Of a DNA stretch of 38,421 bases, positions 19,519 through 29,602 are shown piece by piece. The DNA is taken from contig NW_005178507.1 of NCBI RefSeq assembly GCF_000350225.1, positions 1 to 38,421 of the forward strand. Reading direction: 5' to 3'. Every line of letters starts with the position of its first letter. Positions within the stretch are counted from its first letter, which is position 1. The notes below the pieces were generated by a model. The model was given only the letters and a program-made list of their open reading frames with translations. It ran no database searches and had not been told where the DNA came from. The position numbers were made by a program, and so were the translations under genes. The DNA is from Chondrus crispus. Lineage: Eukaryota; Rhodophyta; Florideophyceae; Gigartinales; Gigartinaceae.

Positions 19519-20767
19519 ATGACGAAGAAGACGAACGGGTTGAGAACTCCGCCGCTGTCGCCGCCCTCCACCGCCGCCCGCGCTGCGCCGCTGTTGTGGG
19601 CGCCGGCGCCCAGCGCTTCGTCTCACGCCACCACCGTCGCAGGCCCTCCGAGCCAGCCCATGCACAGCACGGCCTCTCCTGCCGCCCAGACCGCTGTGAC
19701 CGCCCCCGCCTTTGCACGTACCGCCGCCACACCACCGTTGGGGACGCCCCGCGCCCCGCCTCACGCCACTGCCGCCGCAGGCCCTCAGAGCCCGCTCATG
19801 CACGGCACGGCCCCTCATGCCGCCCGGACCGCTATCCCGGCCCCCACCCTACGTACCGCGGCCGCACGGGCCGCACCCATCTCCCCCCACCCGCCGCGCG
19901 CCGCTGCCCCGTCCTCCTCGCCACACCCCCGCGGTGTAACTCTCCGCTCCGCGCCAGCCTGGGCTTCCGTCGCCCGTTCCGACGCACCCGGCTTCGACTC
20001 GAACCCTTTATCTCGCCCTGCGCCTCGGTATTCCTTCGTCGCGCCTCCAGTCATCCATTTGCCAAGTGTTCCACTGAGATCCCATACCCCACTGCCAACC
20101 CTCGCTGCCGCACATGCGCTGGTCTCCGCCCCTCCGACAGGCACACATACGCTGGCCTCCGCTCTTACTACAGCCACACACGCCGCACACGCCGCACATG
20201 CGCTGGTCCCCGCCCCTACGACATCCACCCAAGGTGATTTAACGGCGGCCCGCGCCCTCCTGCGCACCGTCGGCCTCCCCGTTCGTCTTGACCCCAACAC
20301 AGGCGCCCCGAGGCGCCTCCCCCGCAATCGCCGCACTGGGCGTCGCCTGCACCTCCACCGCCACCGGCCCCTTCGCCTCGTTCGATGCAACTCAAGATGC
20401 CCTCCGCCTCTTTGCGCGCCTCGCTACCGCCCCCCTCCCTCCTCACGTAATCATCCCGGGCGCGGGCAAATGGTCCTACATCTATTTGGTTATCGCGAAC
20501 GTCAGCGCCCTCACGCGAGTGCTCGCTCACACGCGCCTCGTATACGAGGACGTGCAACTCCTCTCCGTCCCACTCTCTACCATAGCCAAGTCACTGACCG
20601 CCTCGCCCGCTGCCGGAATTGCCCGCCGCGTCTCTCTCGAATCCCAACGCCTGCTTCGCCGCAACTCCCCCACCTCTGTACCCATGGTTCACTGTACAGC
20701 CCTCGCCCACGCCCTCCGTGAGACATCCCGTGCCATTTACGCTAACCTCGCGGCTGTTCCCAAATAG
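19519..20767 (+). CDS. Ala/Pro-rich hypothetical protein in two registers
   Basis: The ATG at 19519 (MTKKTNGLRTPPLSPPS) opens a very GC-rich frame. About 240 residues of low-complexity Ala/Pro/Thr/His follow, with internal repeats: a unit around HATTVAGPPSQPMHSTA recurs as HATAAAGPQSPLMHGTA, and HALV.AP recurs later. Near GDLTAARALLRTVGLPVRLD the reading becomes compact. The adjacent frame, open from 20243 to TAG at 20765-20767, then continues it with a folded-looking region (GKWSYIYLVIANVSALTRVLAH...). The switch, between about 20243 and 20312, needs an indel or a short intron. I recognise no family. A disordered-linker Gag, or a host protein with a disordered N-terminus, are both possible. 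Confidence 0.45.
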
Positions 20768-20859
20768 CCCCCGACCCGCCCCTCAGCACGGCGCCCCGCT
20801 CCGCCCGCAGTCCCCGAAAGACCGACATCCCTACCTCACGCCAAGCTGCCCCCTCCAGT

Positions 20860-21670
20860 TGTAGTGCAGTGACCCTGTACTGTACGCCTGGTCACCGCCG
20901 TCGTGGGGCCGCGCTCCCCGCCGTTGACACGAGTGTGACACGTGTGCTCATCCAAAGTGTACGCGTTCACTTTGGATGATACCACACGTGTATGATAAGC
21001 GCGCCACACGTGTACTGTAAGAGCACACTTGAGAAGGTGCCCCACGTGTAGCACACGTGTAGCACACGTGGACACACGTATATGACAATCGTGTGACACG
21101 TATATGATACCTGTACAACACATGCACGACACGTATACATACGTGGTGCCCACAAGTTTCTACGCTAATTAGCGTCTAATGCCAAGTGGCAATTCTATTG
21201 ACAGTAATTAATTATTAATTACCCATTTAGTAACCGACGCCGACGACTGCGCTCGGCCTATATAGGTCGGATGTCGGAAGGCGCTACAGTAAAAAGGCAT
21301 CAGGTGATCGGACCCATCTCAGGTAGGATCCTCCACGGTTCTTATCTAGTTGGCTAAGTCTGGTACCTGCACCCTTCGCCGTCATCCTTTTTCTTGTTTT
21401 TCCTTTACTTTTTCCCCAATTCTCTACATTTCTACACTATCTTTCTTCTTCGTTCTTATTTCTTCTTCTTGTTTTTTAGTCCTTCTAGGGCACTCCCGCT
21501 GGAGTGCACCCCTCCGCGCTCACCGCGATCTACCTGCGGTACCGCGTCGACTGCCCTGAGTTACCCGGACAGAGGGACTCGAACACCGTGGTGGTGACTG
21601 TGCCTTGCGTCGCGCTTTCTACAGCGAGATTTACGCCCTCGTTGGCGGTGTGGAGGTGCACTGCACTACA
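20860..21670 (+). repeat. 5' LTR of element D
   Basis: The LTR begins TGTAGTGCAGTG and ends CACTGCACTACA, a perfect 12-bp terminal inverted repeat. Its first 300 bases (U3) hold about nine copies of an ACACGTGT-like site between 20936 and 21145. They also hold a perfect 12-bp hairpin (TCATCCAAAGTG at 20948-20959, complement at 20968-20979). A TATA box, CCTATATAGG, lies at about 21258-21267. U3, R and U5 can therefore be placed roughly. Only one copy is in the window. Confidence 0.75.
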
Positions 21671-21673
21671 TTT

Positions 21674-21693
21674 TGGTCTCCCTACCTAGAAGG
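21674..21693 (+). other. Primer binding site of element D
   Basis: Three bases after the LTR the sequence is TGGTCTCCCTACCTAGAAGG. The TGG start fits tRNA priming. Elements B and C have the same sequence with G for T at the tenth position. The tRNA is not identified. Confidence 0.5.
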
Positions 21694-21877
21694 AGTGGAC
21701 ACACGATGAACAATTCACGAAAAAAACCGCCTTCCTGGCGTCAAGACTCGAGCCGCGAGCAGTACGCAGAGCGATCAAGCGCCGTGCCAAGATGGGCGAG
21801 ATACCCCAAGAACTACCGATTCGCTCCCAGCGGTGGCTGTGGATGCACAGCCAGATCAGGACCAACCAACTCCCATA

Positions 21878-22246
21878 ATGGAGAAGCCCAGCGCGAGCAG
21901 CGGGGCGCGTACCCCAGAAGTTGGGAAGATAGCCGACGTCGAGGCTACAGTGGTCGCCCTCGTTCGCAAACGTATACTTCATATTGAAGATACTCTCACG
22001 GTTCTGCGTGCTAAAATCTCCACGATGGAGGCGCGTCATGACCGCGCAGACACCGAGCTTCGTCTTCTACGTGGCGACGTTAACTCCGTTCTGGAGGATC
22101 TTCAGATTCCAGAAGCCATCGACAGGTCAGTCACAATAACTACCCGAGATGTACTGTCTCGGATGGTCAGAAGACTCGAATCGGTCGAGGAGCAACTCTG
22201 TGGTATAACTACCTTCGTCCCGACCACTCGGAACGAGGGGGGTTAG
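21878..22246 (+). CDS. Gag-like coiled-coil protein of element D
   Basis: From the ATG at 21878 (MEKPSASSGARTPE) the frame gives 122 residues ending in TAG. Residues 20-70 have regular Leu/Ile/Val heptads (VEATVVALVRKRILHIEDTLTVLRAKI) and are probably coiled coil. The position right after the LTR and primer site matches the N-terminal part of gag in elements B and C, which is also helical, but direct sequence similarity is weak. A competing frame, 21706-21987 (MNNSRKKPPSWRQ), overlaps it. Both may be parts of one frameshifted gag. Confidence 0.45.
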   Translation: MEKPSASSGARTPEVGKIADVEATVVALVRKRILHIEDTLTVLRAKISTMEARHDRADTELRLLRGDVNSVLEDLQIPEAIDRSVTITTRDVLSRMVRRLESVEEQLCGITTFVPTTRNEGG

Positions 22247-22416
22247 AGGTTAGGGAACGCGCGACGCTGGGTTACCCACGCGCGGATAGAAACCGTACGG
22301 ATGGACTCGAAAAGAAGGAAGGCTCACGTAGCCAGTGACGCGCAGCCGGTCGGTGGTGTTATAACCGGACGGCCGGTCATGGGTTAGAAGCCCGAGCTTA
22401 AGGAAAACCGGAACGG

Positions 22417-22711
22417 TGTTAGCACTTAGCCGTAAAGGGAAGGGAGGCGAGTCTGCCTCCTCTTTACTGGGACAGGGCAGGTGCCCCCGGTCTTAACCCC
22501 TAAGTGGGACGCCAGGACACCTGTCCCGCTACAGTAGCTGTTACTTACTGTATACCAGCTACTGTACACAATTAATAAATTTGTGCCATTAACTAGTAAT
22601 TACTACTTATAACCGTACGGATTACACACGTGTAGCCGGTGGAGTATTACTGTTCTCCGCACCGGCCACCAGCTGTAAATACAACTCCTTACAGTTGCGC
22701 TGGCGCTAACA
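22417..22711. repeat. Possible solo LTR or MITE of about 295 bp
   Basis: The stretch begins TGTTAGCAC and ends GCGCTAACA, inverted ends matching at 8 of 9 positions. Inside is a hairpin with arms TACAGTAGCTG and CAGCTACTGTA near 22522-22560. Its GAGGCGAGTCTGCCTCC block resembles GGAGGCAAGCACGCCTCC in the insertion at 12192-12767, suggesting the same family. No target duplication is clear (AACGG and TCCGA flank it). Confidence 0.4.
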
Positions 22712-23109
22712 TCCGAGATCACTGTACGCAGTGGCGGCAGCGGTGGCGCCGTCACCTCCGCGCAATTGTACTACAGACCCCCTTCCTTACTTCGCGACAC
22801 ATCCCGTTGCGGTAGACTAAAACTCGTGCCGGCTGTGACTGCCCTTTCACCCGGTACGGAGACCAAGGCGGCCACGGAGACGCGCCCGTACAGCAGTTAC
22901 CTCCCTGGAGACTTCAAAACCGCATCCATACCGGCGGCGGCGGTCATATTCCGATCCGCGCGGAGGAGGGGCGCTGGCGATATTAACAACGCCGTCGGCG
23001 CTCCCGCCGAGCCGGGGTCCACCCGCGGTACGTCCATTCCAGTCCCCTGTCCCCAGGTTGATGAGACGGCCGCAGAAACGCGGCCTCCCAACCTGGATGA
23101 GCCAGCGAG
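22712..23109. other. GC-rich stretch without a supported gene
   Basis: A plus-strand frame is open through much of it but lacks a good start and any domain. The stretch ends at the left target site of element B. Confidence 0.4.
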
Positions 23110-23114
23110 GTACC

Positions 23115-23787
23115 AGTAGCATAAACACCCCCAGACGACTGGAGGTGTATGCGCAGTTCGACCTGTAGACCTCGTTCGAACGGGAAGACGGGTGAAGCAC
23201 CAGCTAACGAGGCAGGGAAGCGGGCCCTGGTAGCGGTGTGGTAGAGCAGGAAGGTCGGGGATGAGCGTACGCGCGGGCCGATCTACGCCTCGACGCCCCA
23301 GAGCAGCGCTGGGTAACGTACCAGCGCTGACGGGCGGAGGCGGATCTAGGCTCGCTCGCGCACGCGTGTGTCCCCTAGCCGCTCCCTTCCTCCTAACGCG
23401 CGCGAAGGCGAAGGCGCGTAGTCAGAATAAGCTGGGTGGACTGACCTTGGCGGTCGGTTGAGGACAAGTCCGTGCTTGCCCTCCTCCTGCCGCCGTCGGT
23501 CCGCTCATATTTAATATACAAACCTTTATAATAACACTACAGTACCGAGGTACTGTAGTGGTCTACTGTAGTGCAGGTCGGCCTGCACTGTACGGTGTCA
23601 GCATCGGTGCTGACAGTACACGTGGTACCCGTGTGTGCGCGCTTCGTACGTGCCTGTACACGTGTGCACGTGTGCTGTGGGCACACGTGGACACGCTCGG
23701 TGGTACTGTAGAGCGTCGGGCTCTACAGTAACTAAATCAATCGTGATCTAATCTAAAGTGAGTCCCCCAGGGGGGGGTTATGCTACA
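23115..23787 (-). repeat. 3' LTR of element B
   Basis: This 673-bp repeat is paired with 34531-35202. In element orientation U3 starts at 23787. Five perfect hairpins lie between 23730 and 23535, followed by a TATA box (TATAAAG, the complement of 23524-23530). All substitutions against the 5' LTR fall outside the hairpin block: 13 in 23115-23510 and one near 23768. Confidence 0.93.
23535..23730 (-). promoter_or_regulatory. Array of five perfect hairpins in the U3 of element B
   Basis: Plus-strand arm coordinates and loops are as follows. 23535-23545 with 23550-23560: 11 bp, loop CGAG. 23571-23577 with 23582-23588: 7 bp, loop TCGG. 23596-23603 with 23608-23615: 8 bp, loop TCGG. 23667-23675 with 23681-23689: 9 bp, loop TGTGG. 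23704-23714 with 23720-23730: 11 bp, loop GTCGG. The array lies just upstream of the TATA box. It could act as DNA dyad sites for regulators or fold in the 3' end of the element RNA. An identical array lies in the other LTR at about 34951-35145. Confidence 0.8.
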
Positions 23788-23800
23788 CGGCCCCCCCCAC
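23788..23800 (-). other. Polypurine tract of element B
   Basis: On the minus strand GTGGGGGGGGCCG directly precedes the 3' LTR. The G run is a plausible plus-strand primer. A similar but interrupted sequence lies at the other copy of the pol 3' end near 27159-27170. Confidence 0.6.
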
Positions 23801-23829
23801 AAGTGTGAACATCCGCGTTCACATGTGCT

Positions 23830-26800
23830 TGTAGGGCGACTGGTGCTTCCTTTGACCTGAACCCCTTCCTGGTATTCTCATCTCCTCTGCTCCAGTCGTC
23901 GCGATCCCGTTTCCGGTAGCTCGCCGCCGTGTGCGCTCTCGCGTTCCGTCCGCTTCTCCGTTGGCCACGCCCCTCACTCCGTCCCCTCAAACCTGCGCAA
24001 CGCCTCTCCCAGCCCCTTCAGTGCGACATCCGCGTCCTATTTTTCTGGTAGCGTAGTCGTCGGGTCTTCCGTTCGTACGTCACCCGTAGTCTCTATCCGA
24101 ATCGGGCGTGTCGCTCTCTGAGTAGACAACGTTCCATCCGGGACAGCATCGGTGGCAGGTCGATCTTGCCAACGGTGCAATCGGGCGCACCGTAACGTGA
24201 GTTGGCAAAGTCAGCCGCTATTCCTCCTCCGTGATGTGATCCCCGCTTTCGTGACGGCCCCCTTCCGTTGCACCCTCAACGGGCGGTCCCTTGTGCCCGC
24301 CAGCTCGCTGCGCCGCTACAATATCTGCGCCGCCACGCCTCCTGCCCGCCGCCTCGCCCGGGCCGCTCGCGTGAGGCGCCACCGTCTGTCGCACGCCTTC
24401 CAGGCAGGTCACGCCCAGCGCCACGGGGCTGCCAGTCGCGGCGCGCTCCTTGCAATCCGCCAGTCCGCGGGCTCTTCCGTTGCCTTGCCGCTTACGTCAC
24501 CCGCTCCGGGCGTCCCGCGTGTGCGCGTCTATCCAGCGTTGGACGTGCGCCACGCCCCCCCCGTGACATTTGTCAAATCGCCAAAATCACCAAAATAAAA
24601 TTACAAATTTTCCCGCGAAAATCTTTTCTGACAAAAAAAATCACAGCGCAGTCCGTGGTGTGGATGCCGCCACACCACGTCAGCCCCAGCGATGGCAGCC
24701 GCCCGAGGCCCGCGTCCACCAGCGACGCGCACATCCTGTTCTGGAGCCAGCTCTCGTTCCTTGCTCGTGCTGTCTGCGCGCAGTCTGAGGCTCGCAGTCG
24801 TCGGCGGCTCGCTCTGTTCTTGTCTGCCCCTGGCAGGAGTACCCTGTCTCTCCCACGCGCGTGGGGGACGGCCTTTTCTCCGCGGGAGATGCGTGTGAGC
24901 TCCCTCCTGCACGCCGTATACGGAGAGGGATCGTCGCGCAATTCGGAGTCACGAGCGTACGTGTAGGTGACGTCATCATGGCGCGCGCGCGTCGCGCGAC
25001 CTTCTCGTCAGCATCCTTCTTGGCTGCTCTTCGGCGCATTGGTATGTGTCGGCGTCGTGGGGTGAGGATACGGCGCAGTCTTCTTCACAGCACTCGTCCC
25101 GTGACCCCTCTTACGTGAGGGTCGCATGCAAAGCGAGATCCTCCTGCCCGTCCTCCGCCGCGGATGCGCGGTGGGGGTGAACTCCCCCTCGCACGGGGTC
25201 GACCGAGCGAGCGCACCGAGCGGCGCGCTGGCAGCGGCGTCCGTATGACCCCGTCGTGGTGTCTGGCGTACCGCGAAGCCCTATCCTCTGCGTCCATCGT
25301 TGGCTGGGGGGGAGCGCCGTGTCCTGGCGTTCACCTTCTCAACGGAGCCTGCCTTGTTGTGAGGGGTGCATGCGGAGCGAGCTCCTTCGCTCTCTCGTCA
25401 ACCGCGGGAGAGCACTGTGTGCCTCAGTCTTCGATCGCTTCCAACGTCTGTGTATATGTCGGAGGGTGTGTGCATAGTACTATCTTTCCAGTATCATCCG
25501 CCTCGCCCGCCCTCCTACGCGCAGGATGTTCGTGGACCGTGTTCCCCTTGTCTGTCGTTTACCCAAGGCGACTACTCTCTTTCAGGTAGCGCGTGAGGGA
25601 ATCAAGCGTTAAATGCAATCCCTCGAAGGTCATTGAATAGAGCTCAGGGGCGCCGGTCGATGCGCGCTTGATGTGGCGCCTATGTGTCGACTACGGGTCC
25701 GTGCCCTGAGAACGTCCCCCGAGATTCGCAAAAGCCGCGTCGTGGCACGTGGGCCCCTGGATCTGGAAGATCTGCTGTTGGAGCTCGCATTCGTACGTCG
25801 TAGCAATAGTGGGCCTGCTACGCAAAAGAAATTCCCTTTTTCCCCGCTTCTTGTCCCGCAGGGGGGGCTGGCACTATGCCGACGTACTTGCGATCGCGCG
25901 TCTCAGCGGCGATGCTTGGTACCGCTTTTCGTGTCATACCAGTTGCGTCACTCCTCGCCATCCACAGCGAGGACGCGACAGCTTTGCGTGTGCTTTGGTC
26001 TCCGGGGCAGCCATTCGAATTCGAGCCTCGGGCGCGTCGCTGCCGACGCGACGTCGGGTGTTGTCAGAGGGACCGTATGCCCCTTCGTCGTTGCGAGGCA
26101 AGGAGGACCGTGGAGGTCCTTGCGGCTCAATTTCCCTTCACCCCTTGGCGGGGATGCCATTGTTTACAGGACACAACAATCGCTTTGTTGTCCTGTCGCC
26201 GAGTATGTAAACGCGTGCGACGCCGGTCTCCTTATGCAGGTTTGCGTTCCGGTGTAATTGCCACCCCTCGTCAATTTCTTATAATTTTCGACCCTTCGGG
26301 GCTGGCGGTGGCGGTTTTTCCGTAGAGCTTAGCAGTACCGGGGGTACAGTTTGCTTTCAGTGGACTGCGCGCTGACTGTAAAGAGGGGCCGGCGGTAGAG
26401 GTGCAGCTTTCAATCCGCATAATACCCTCATGACTGGGTCGCACCACCCCCTCATCCTCATTCTGTCCATAATCTCCGCATGGTTGCGCTACCCTGACGG
26501 GTACCCCCACACCTTGAGCATTGCTTTGTGCGATCCGTTCGCTCCTGCGCCCAGCTGGCGCCTTTTCATCATACCGCCACACGTTCCAGGCGGCATTCGT
26601 GGGGCGTTTCGCATCCCATAAGATGAGCTAATTCTCACATCCTACTCCGTAAGCGGGCGCTGTCCATCGGCGGCTCGAGCGCTCGTGTCGATCGCTGCTG
26701 CGCTCCTATGGCGACGAGGGAGCTCCGATCTGATGGGTACTTTAGGCGTTCCTTTTGCGCGTGCACCGGAACCGGCGCAGTGTCTCCCTTCTTCGTCTCA

Positions 26801-27057
26801 CTGATTACTACGAGGGCCGTCCCTCTCCGGGCAGTACGGACTGCCCGAAACTATTCGATTGGTGTTTTGGGACACAGTGTCCTTCCCGCTCGCCTCGTCG
26901 ATCTGGAGCTAGCTTTCCTAAGTCATTACATGCAGTCTTCGCTCTTCGTCGACGACGCAGTATGCCATTCGTTCGCTTGACTGCAGATGCGTGCCGGCGC
27001 CTTTGCGACCTCTCACAGAGACTCTGTCCGTCAATACGACTTGACGTCGGGCGACGT
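23830..27057. other. 3.2 kb of unassigned DNA inside element B
   Basis: This lies between the integrase/chromodomain and the 3' LTR, where such elements normally have little or nothing. It is GC-rich (an AT-rich spot occurs near 24600), with many overlapping frames on both strands and none recognisable. Its outer edge (23778-23990, minus) encodes residues resembling the end of Pol: HVNADVHTCGG, compared with NVNADVHAWGG at the other edge near 27165-27200. The block is thus flanked by two diverged copies of the pol 3' end. It may come from recombination with a related element or capture of other DNA. Confidence 0.55.
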
Positions 27058-27782
27058 TCAATGACGTGACCCTCCGATAAGGGCAGCTGTCCTTTCACGC
27101 CTCTCTTTCCGGTCTGCTCGTGCAACCTGACGTTCTAATCCGCGAAGGAGGGGTTGAGGGCCGCCCCAAGCGTGAACGTCCGCGTTCACGTTTGAGTTGA
27201 GGTCCACGCCGGTGCGTCTCCGGAGGCGTTGGGCGTAACGAGACACCAACTCCTCCGGGACGTGAGTCCGCGCAGTCCAGATGGGCGTGTCGTAATCTGC
27301 CCACTTGATGAGGAACTCGATAGTTCGGTCTTCCATATCTCGGTGCTTCAATAGTCGCTCGACAGCGTACTTTGTTCCCTCTCTGACCTTGTCGGCAAGG
27401 TCAGCTGCGGTGGTTGTGCTCCCCCGTGGCGCTTCCGTCGGTGGTGGCGCGTATACGCAGCGATCTGCGGAGACCCGCTCAGTGACTCCATCACGATCGA
27501 TCGTGATGGTTCGGCGGTCGTTCGCGAGGACGCGGTACGGTCCGAAAGCGGGCGAGGCGAGCTTGTTCGATGTCTTAGCCCCATCGGTGGGGTTGAGATA
27601 TAGGTATTCTCCGGGACGGAGCCGGAATTAATACGTCGTATGCGCTTATCGAAGTCGCGCTTGTAGCGAGCCTGCGTCTGACGCAGGCTCCCGTAGGCCT
27701 TCTGGATAGTCGAGTCCAAGTTCTTGAGGAACTCGGCACGTTGGTTCCCCCTATCGGAAGGGGGCGCGTCGCCGTCCGCCCG
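27058..27782 (-). pseudogene. Integrase C-terminus and chromodomain of element B pol
   Basis: The reading continues in the integrase frame after TGA 27783-27785 (RADGDAPPSD...TIQKAYGSLRQTQARYKRDFDKRI). It then needs a one-base shift near 27645 to give LRPGEYLYLN...FGPYRVLANDRRT, the usual integrase C-terminal domain. A second stretch, YAVERLLKHRDMEDRT followed by FLIKWADYD, fits a chromodomain. The end VNADVHAWGG is the block duplicated near 23800. Confidence 0.8.
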
Positions 27783-29063
27783 TCAGAGAGAGAACTCCAG
27801 CGGTGGCCTGCTGAGCACGAGCTCAAACGGCGTGGTGCGTGTGGTGCGATGTACGTGGGAGTTGTACGCGTACGTAAGCGGCCCCACGTACACATCCCAG
27901 TCGTCCTGGTGTTCACCCACGTAGTTCCGCAGCATCGAGGCGATTGTTCGGTTATATCGCTCGACTTGCCCGTTAGTCTGGGGATGGTACGCCGAGGTGT
28001 ACAAATTCGTTATCCCCAGGACACGGCACGTGCTGTGGAAGAACTTGGCATTAAACTGAGGGCCATTGTCCGAAAGCAACGTGCGGGGGACGCCATACTT
28101 GAACACCCACGAGTCGCAGAACGCAACTGCGACCGTGTACGCTGTTATCGTGCGGAGCGCAACGACTTGTGTCAGCTTACTGAAACGGTCCGTAATCACG
28201 AGCAGGAACCGTTTTCCTGTCTTCGTCTTGGGGAGCTGCCCCAAGATGTCGATGGCGAGGCTCTGGAGAGGCCTCGTAGCTGGAAACAATCTCAATCGAT
28301 TGAGATGTTTCCTCAGCTTGACCCGGTTCGTCGCGCAGGTTCGACACCCTCGCATCGTGGCTGCCACGTCTGCAGCCAGGTGGGGCCAGTAGTACTCGCG
28401 TCGAAGTACGTAGTACATACGGTTCTGGCCCGGGTGCCCCGCGATGGCCGGGTTGTGGCACAAGCGAAGGAGCCTGGCGCGGAGCATCCGAGGCACCACC
28501 ACCTGTACGGTATCAGGATTGAAGGTGTGTCTCCGTTTGAGCACCCCTTGATGGTCCTCGACGAACGCAGAGTCTCGAGACTCGGACTGTCGTGCCAAAA
28601 CGGTTTGACAGAAGTCATCCACGCGTTGCTCCTCGGCTATCTCCTCTATCGTAAGAGGGGCCCGAAGGCCTTCCTGCGGTGGGGCGACCGGGGAGTCCAC
28701 CGCGCCAGCCTCGGGGTCTTCGGCGCGCTGGATGTCGGCGGCGTCGAACTCGTCGTTCTCCTCCCAAAACGAATTGGGTCCTTGGAGGGCGGGGGCTTCG
28801 TCGTCTCCTCGCAGTTCGTCACGCGTCCGTACGCGCGGCCTTGTTCGGGCTTCGGCTTGGTTCCGTGTCATTACGAAGACATGGACGGCCTGATGATCAC
28901 AGCTTGCGGTACAAGCGTGGTACGCGAGCTCATTCGATACGTCTCGAACGGTCGTACCCCCGTCGAAGGTGGGAATGTCGTCATCCACCTCGACGGTGGA
29001 GCGAAGGTCATCGGGAACACGAGGCGACACGAGGCGTGACAGGGCATCGGGCACCTGATGCAC
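27783..29063 (-). pseudogene. Integrase of element B pol
   Basis: The frame has the HHCC zinc domain (CHNPAIAGH...CRTC), then the catalytic core with D in LAIDILGQL, D in LLSDNGPQF and E in NGQVERYNRT. All catalytic residues are present. The start, QVPDALSRL, is the normal end of RNase H, but that lies in another frame, so an indel sits near 29063. A TGA at 27783-27785 cuts the C-terminus, where the downstream reading begins RADGD. Between RNase H and the zinc domain is an acidic linker of about 130 residues. Confidence 0.9.
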
Positions 29064-29602
29064 GCGCCCGGGCGGTACTGAATGGTGAAATCGTATTCAG
29101 GCAGACGTAGCCGCCACCGCGTGAGTCTTCCGGAACTCTCGGTGAGGGACATGAGCCACCTCAGGGCGTCGTGATCGGTTAGGACGGTGAACTTCGTTCC
29201 TTCTACGTATGGCCGTAGTGTGCGGACGGCACACACTACGACGAAGCACTCGCGCTCCGTAGCGCTGTAGGTGCGCTCACTATCGGACAGTGAGTACGAC
29301 CAATACCGCACGGGTCGCCAGTCGTTTGGCTCCTCGTGCTTCTGTAGTAAGGTGCAGCCGAGCTGATAGGCACTCGCGTCGGTGTCTATCATGTATAGTC
29401 GACCATGCCGGGGCAACGCGAGGATCGACCGAGCGATCATGCACTTCTTAAAGTTCCCGAACGCCTGAAGTTGCGCCTCGGTGGGGTTGTAGAAGTCAGG
29501 ATCTGAATCTTTGCGCGTCATGTCGGTCAGAGGACGCGCTATCTTAGCGAACCCCGTAACGAATCGGCGGTATACGTTACACGCCCGGAGGAACGAGCGC
29601 AC
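29064..29602 (-). pseudogene. RNase H of element B pol
   Basis: Reading on from the reverse transcriptase frame after TAG 29603-29605 gives VRSFLRACNVYRRFV (the RT connection) and then RNase H: MIDTDASAYQLG, TYSATERECFVVV and LTDHDALRWL with the acidic residues in place. The stop sits where related elements have Gln in FPRTLTQVRSFL. The frame is lost near 29063 before QVPDALSRL. Confidence 0.85.

Larger units (their letters stand above)
20860..22246 (+). mobile_element. Element D: LTR retroelement 5' portion
   Basis: An 811-bp LTR at 20860-21670 is followed by a primer-site-like TGGTCTCCCTACCTAGAAGG and a gag-like ORF. The same order, and nearly the same sequence after the LTR, are seen in elements B and C. 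No second copy of this LTR is present downstream, so the element is truncated or rearranged after about 22250. No pol was found. Confidence 0.65.

Noticed and set aside
20234..20312. Short intron (GT...AG) joining the two frames of the Ala/Pro-rich protein
   Set aside because: A 79-base GT-AG choice would restore the frame, but the acceptor context is weak and an indel is equally good; not annotated.
20936..21145. CRISPR-like short repeats
   Set aside because: The ACACGTGT copies are 8-base palindromic sites with irregular spacing and no conserved repeat/spacer structure; they lie in the U3 of an LTR.
24152..26980. Many long frames on both strands within element B's insert
   Set aside because: Very high GC makes long open frames likely by chance; none has a recognisable motif or favoured strand.
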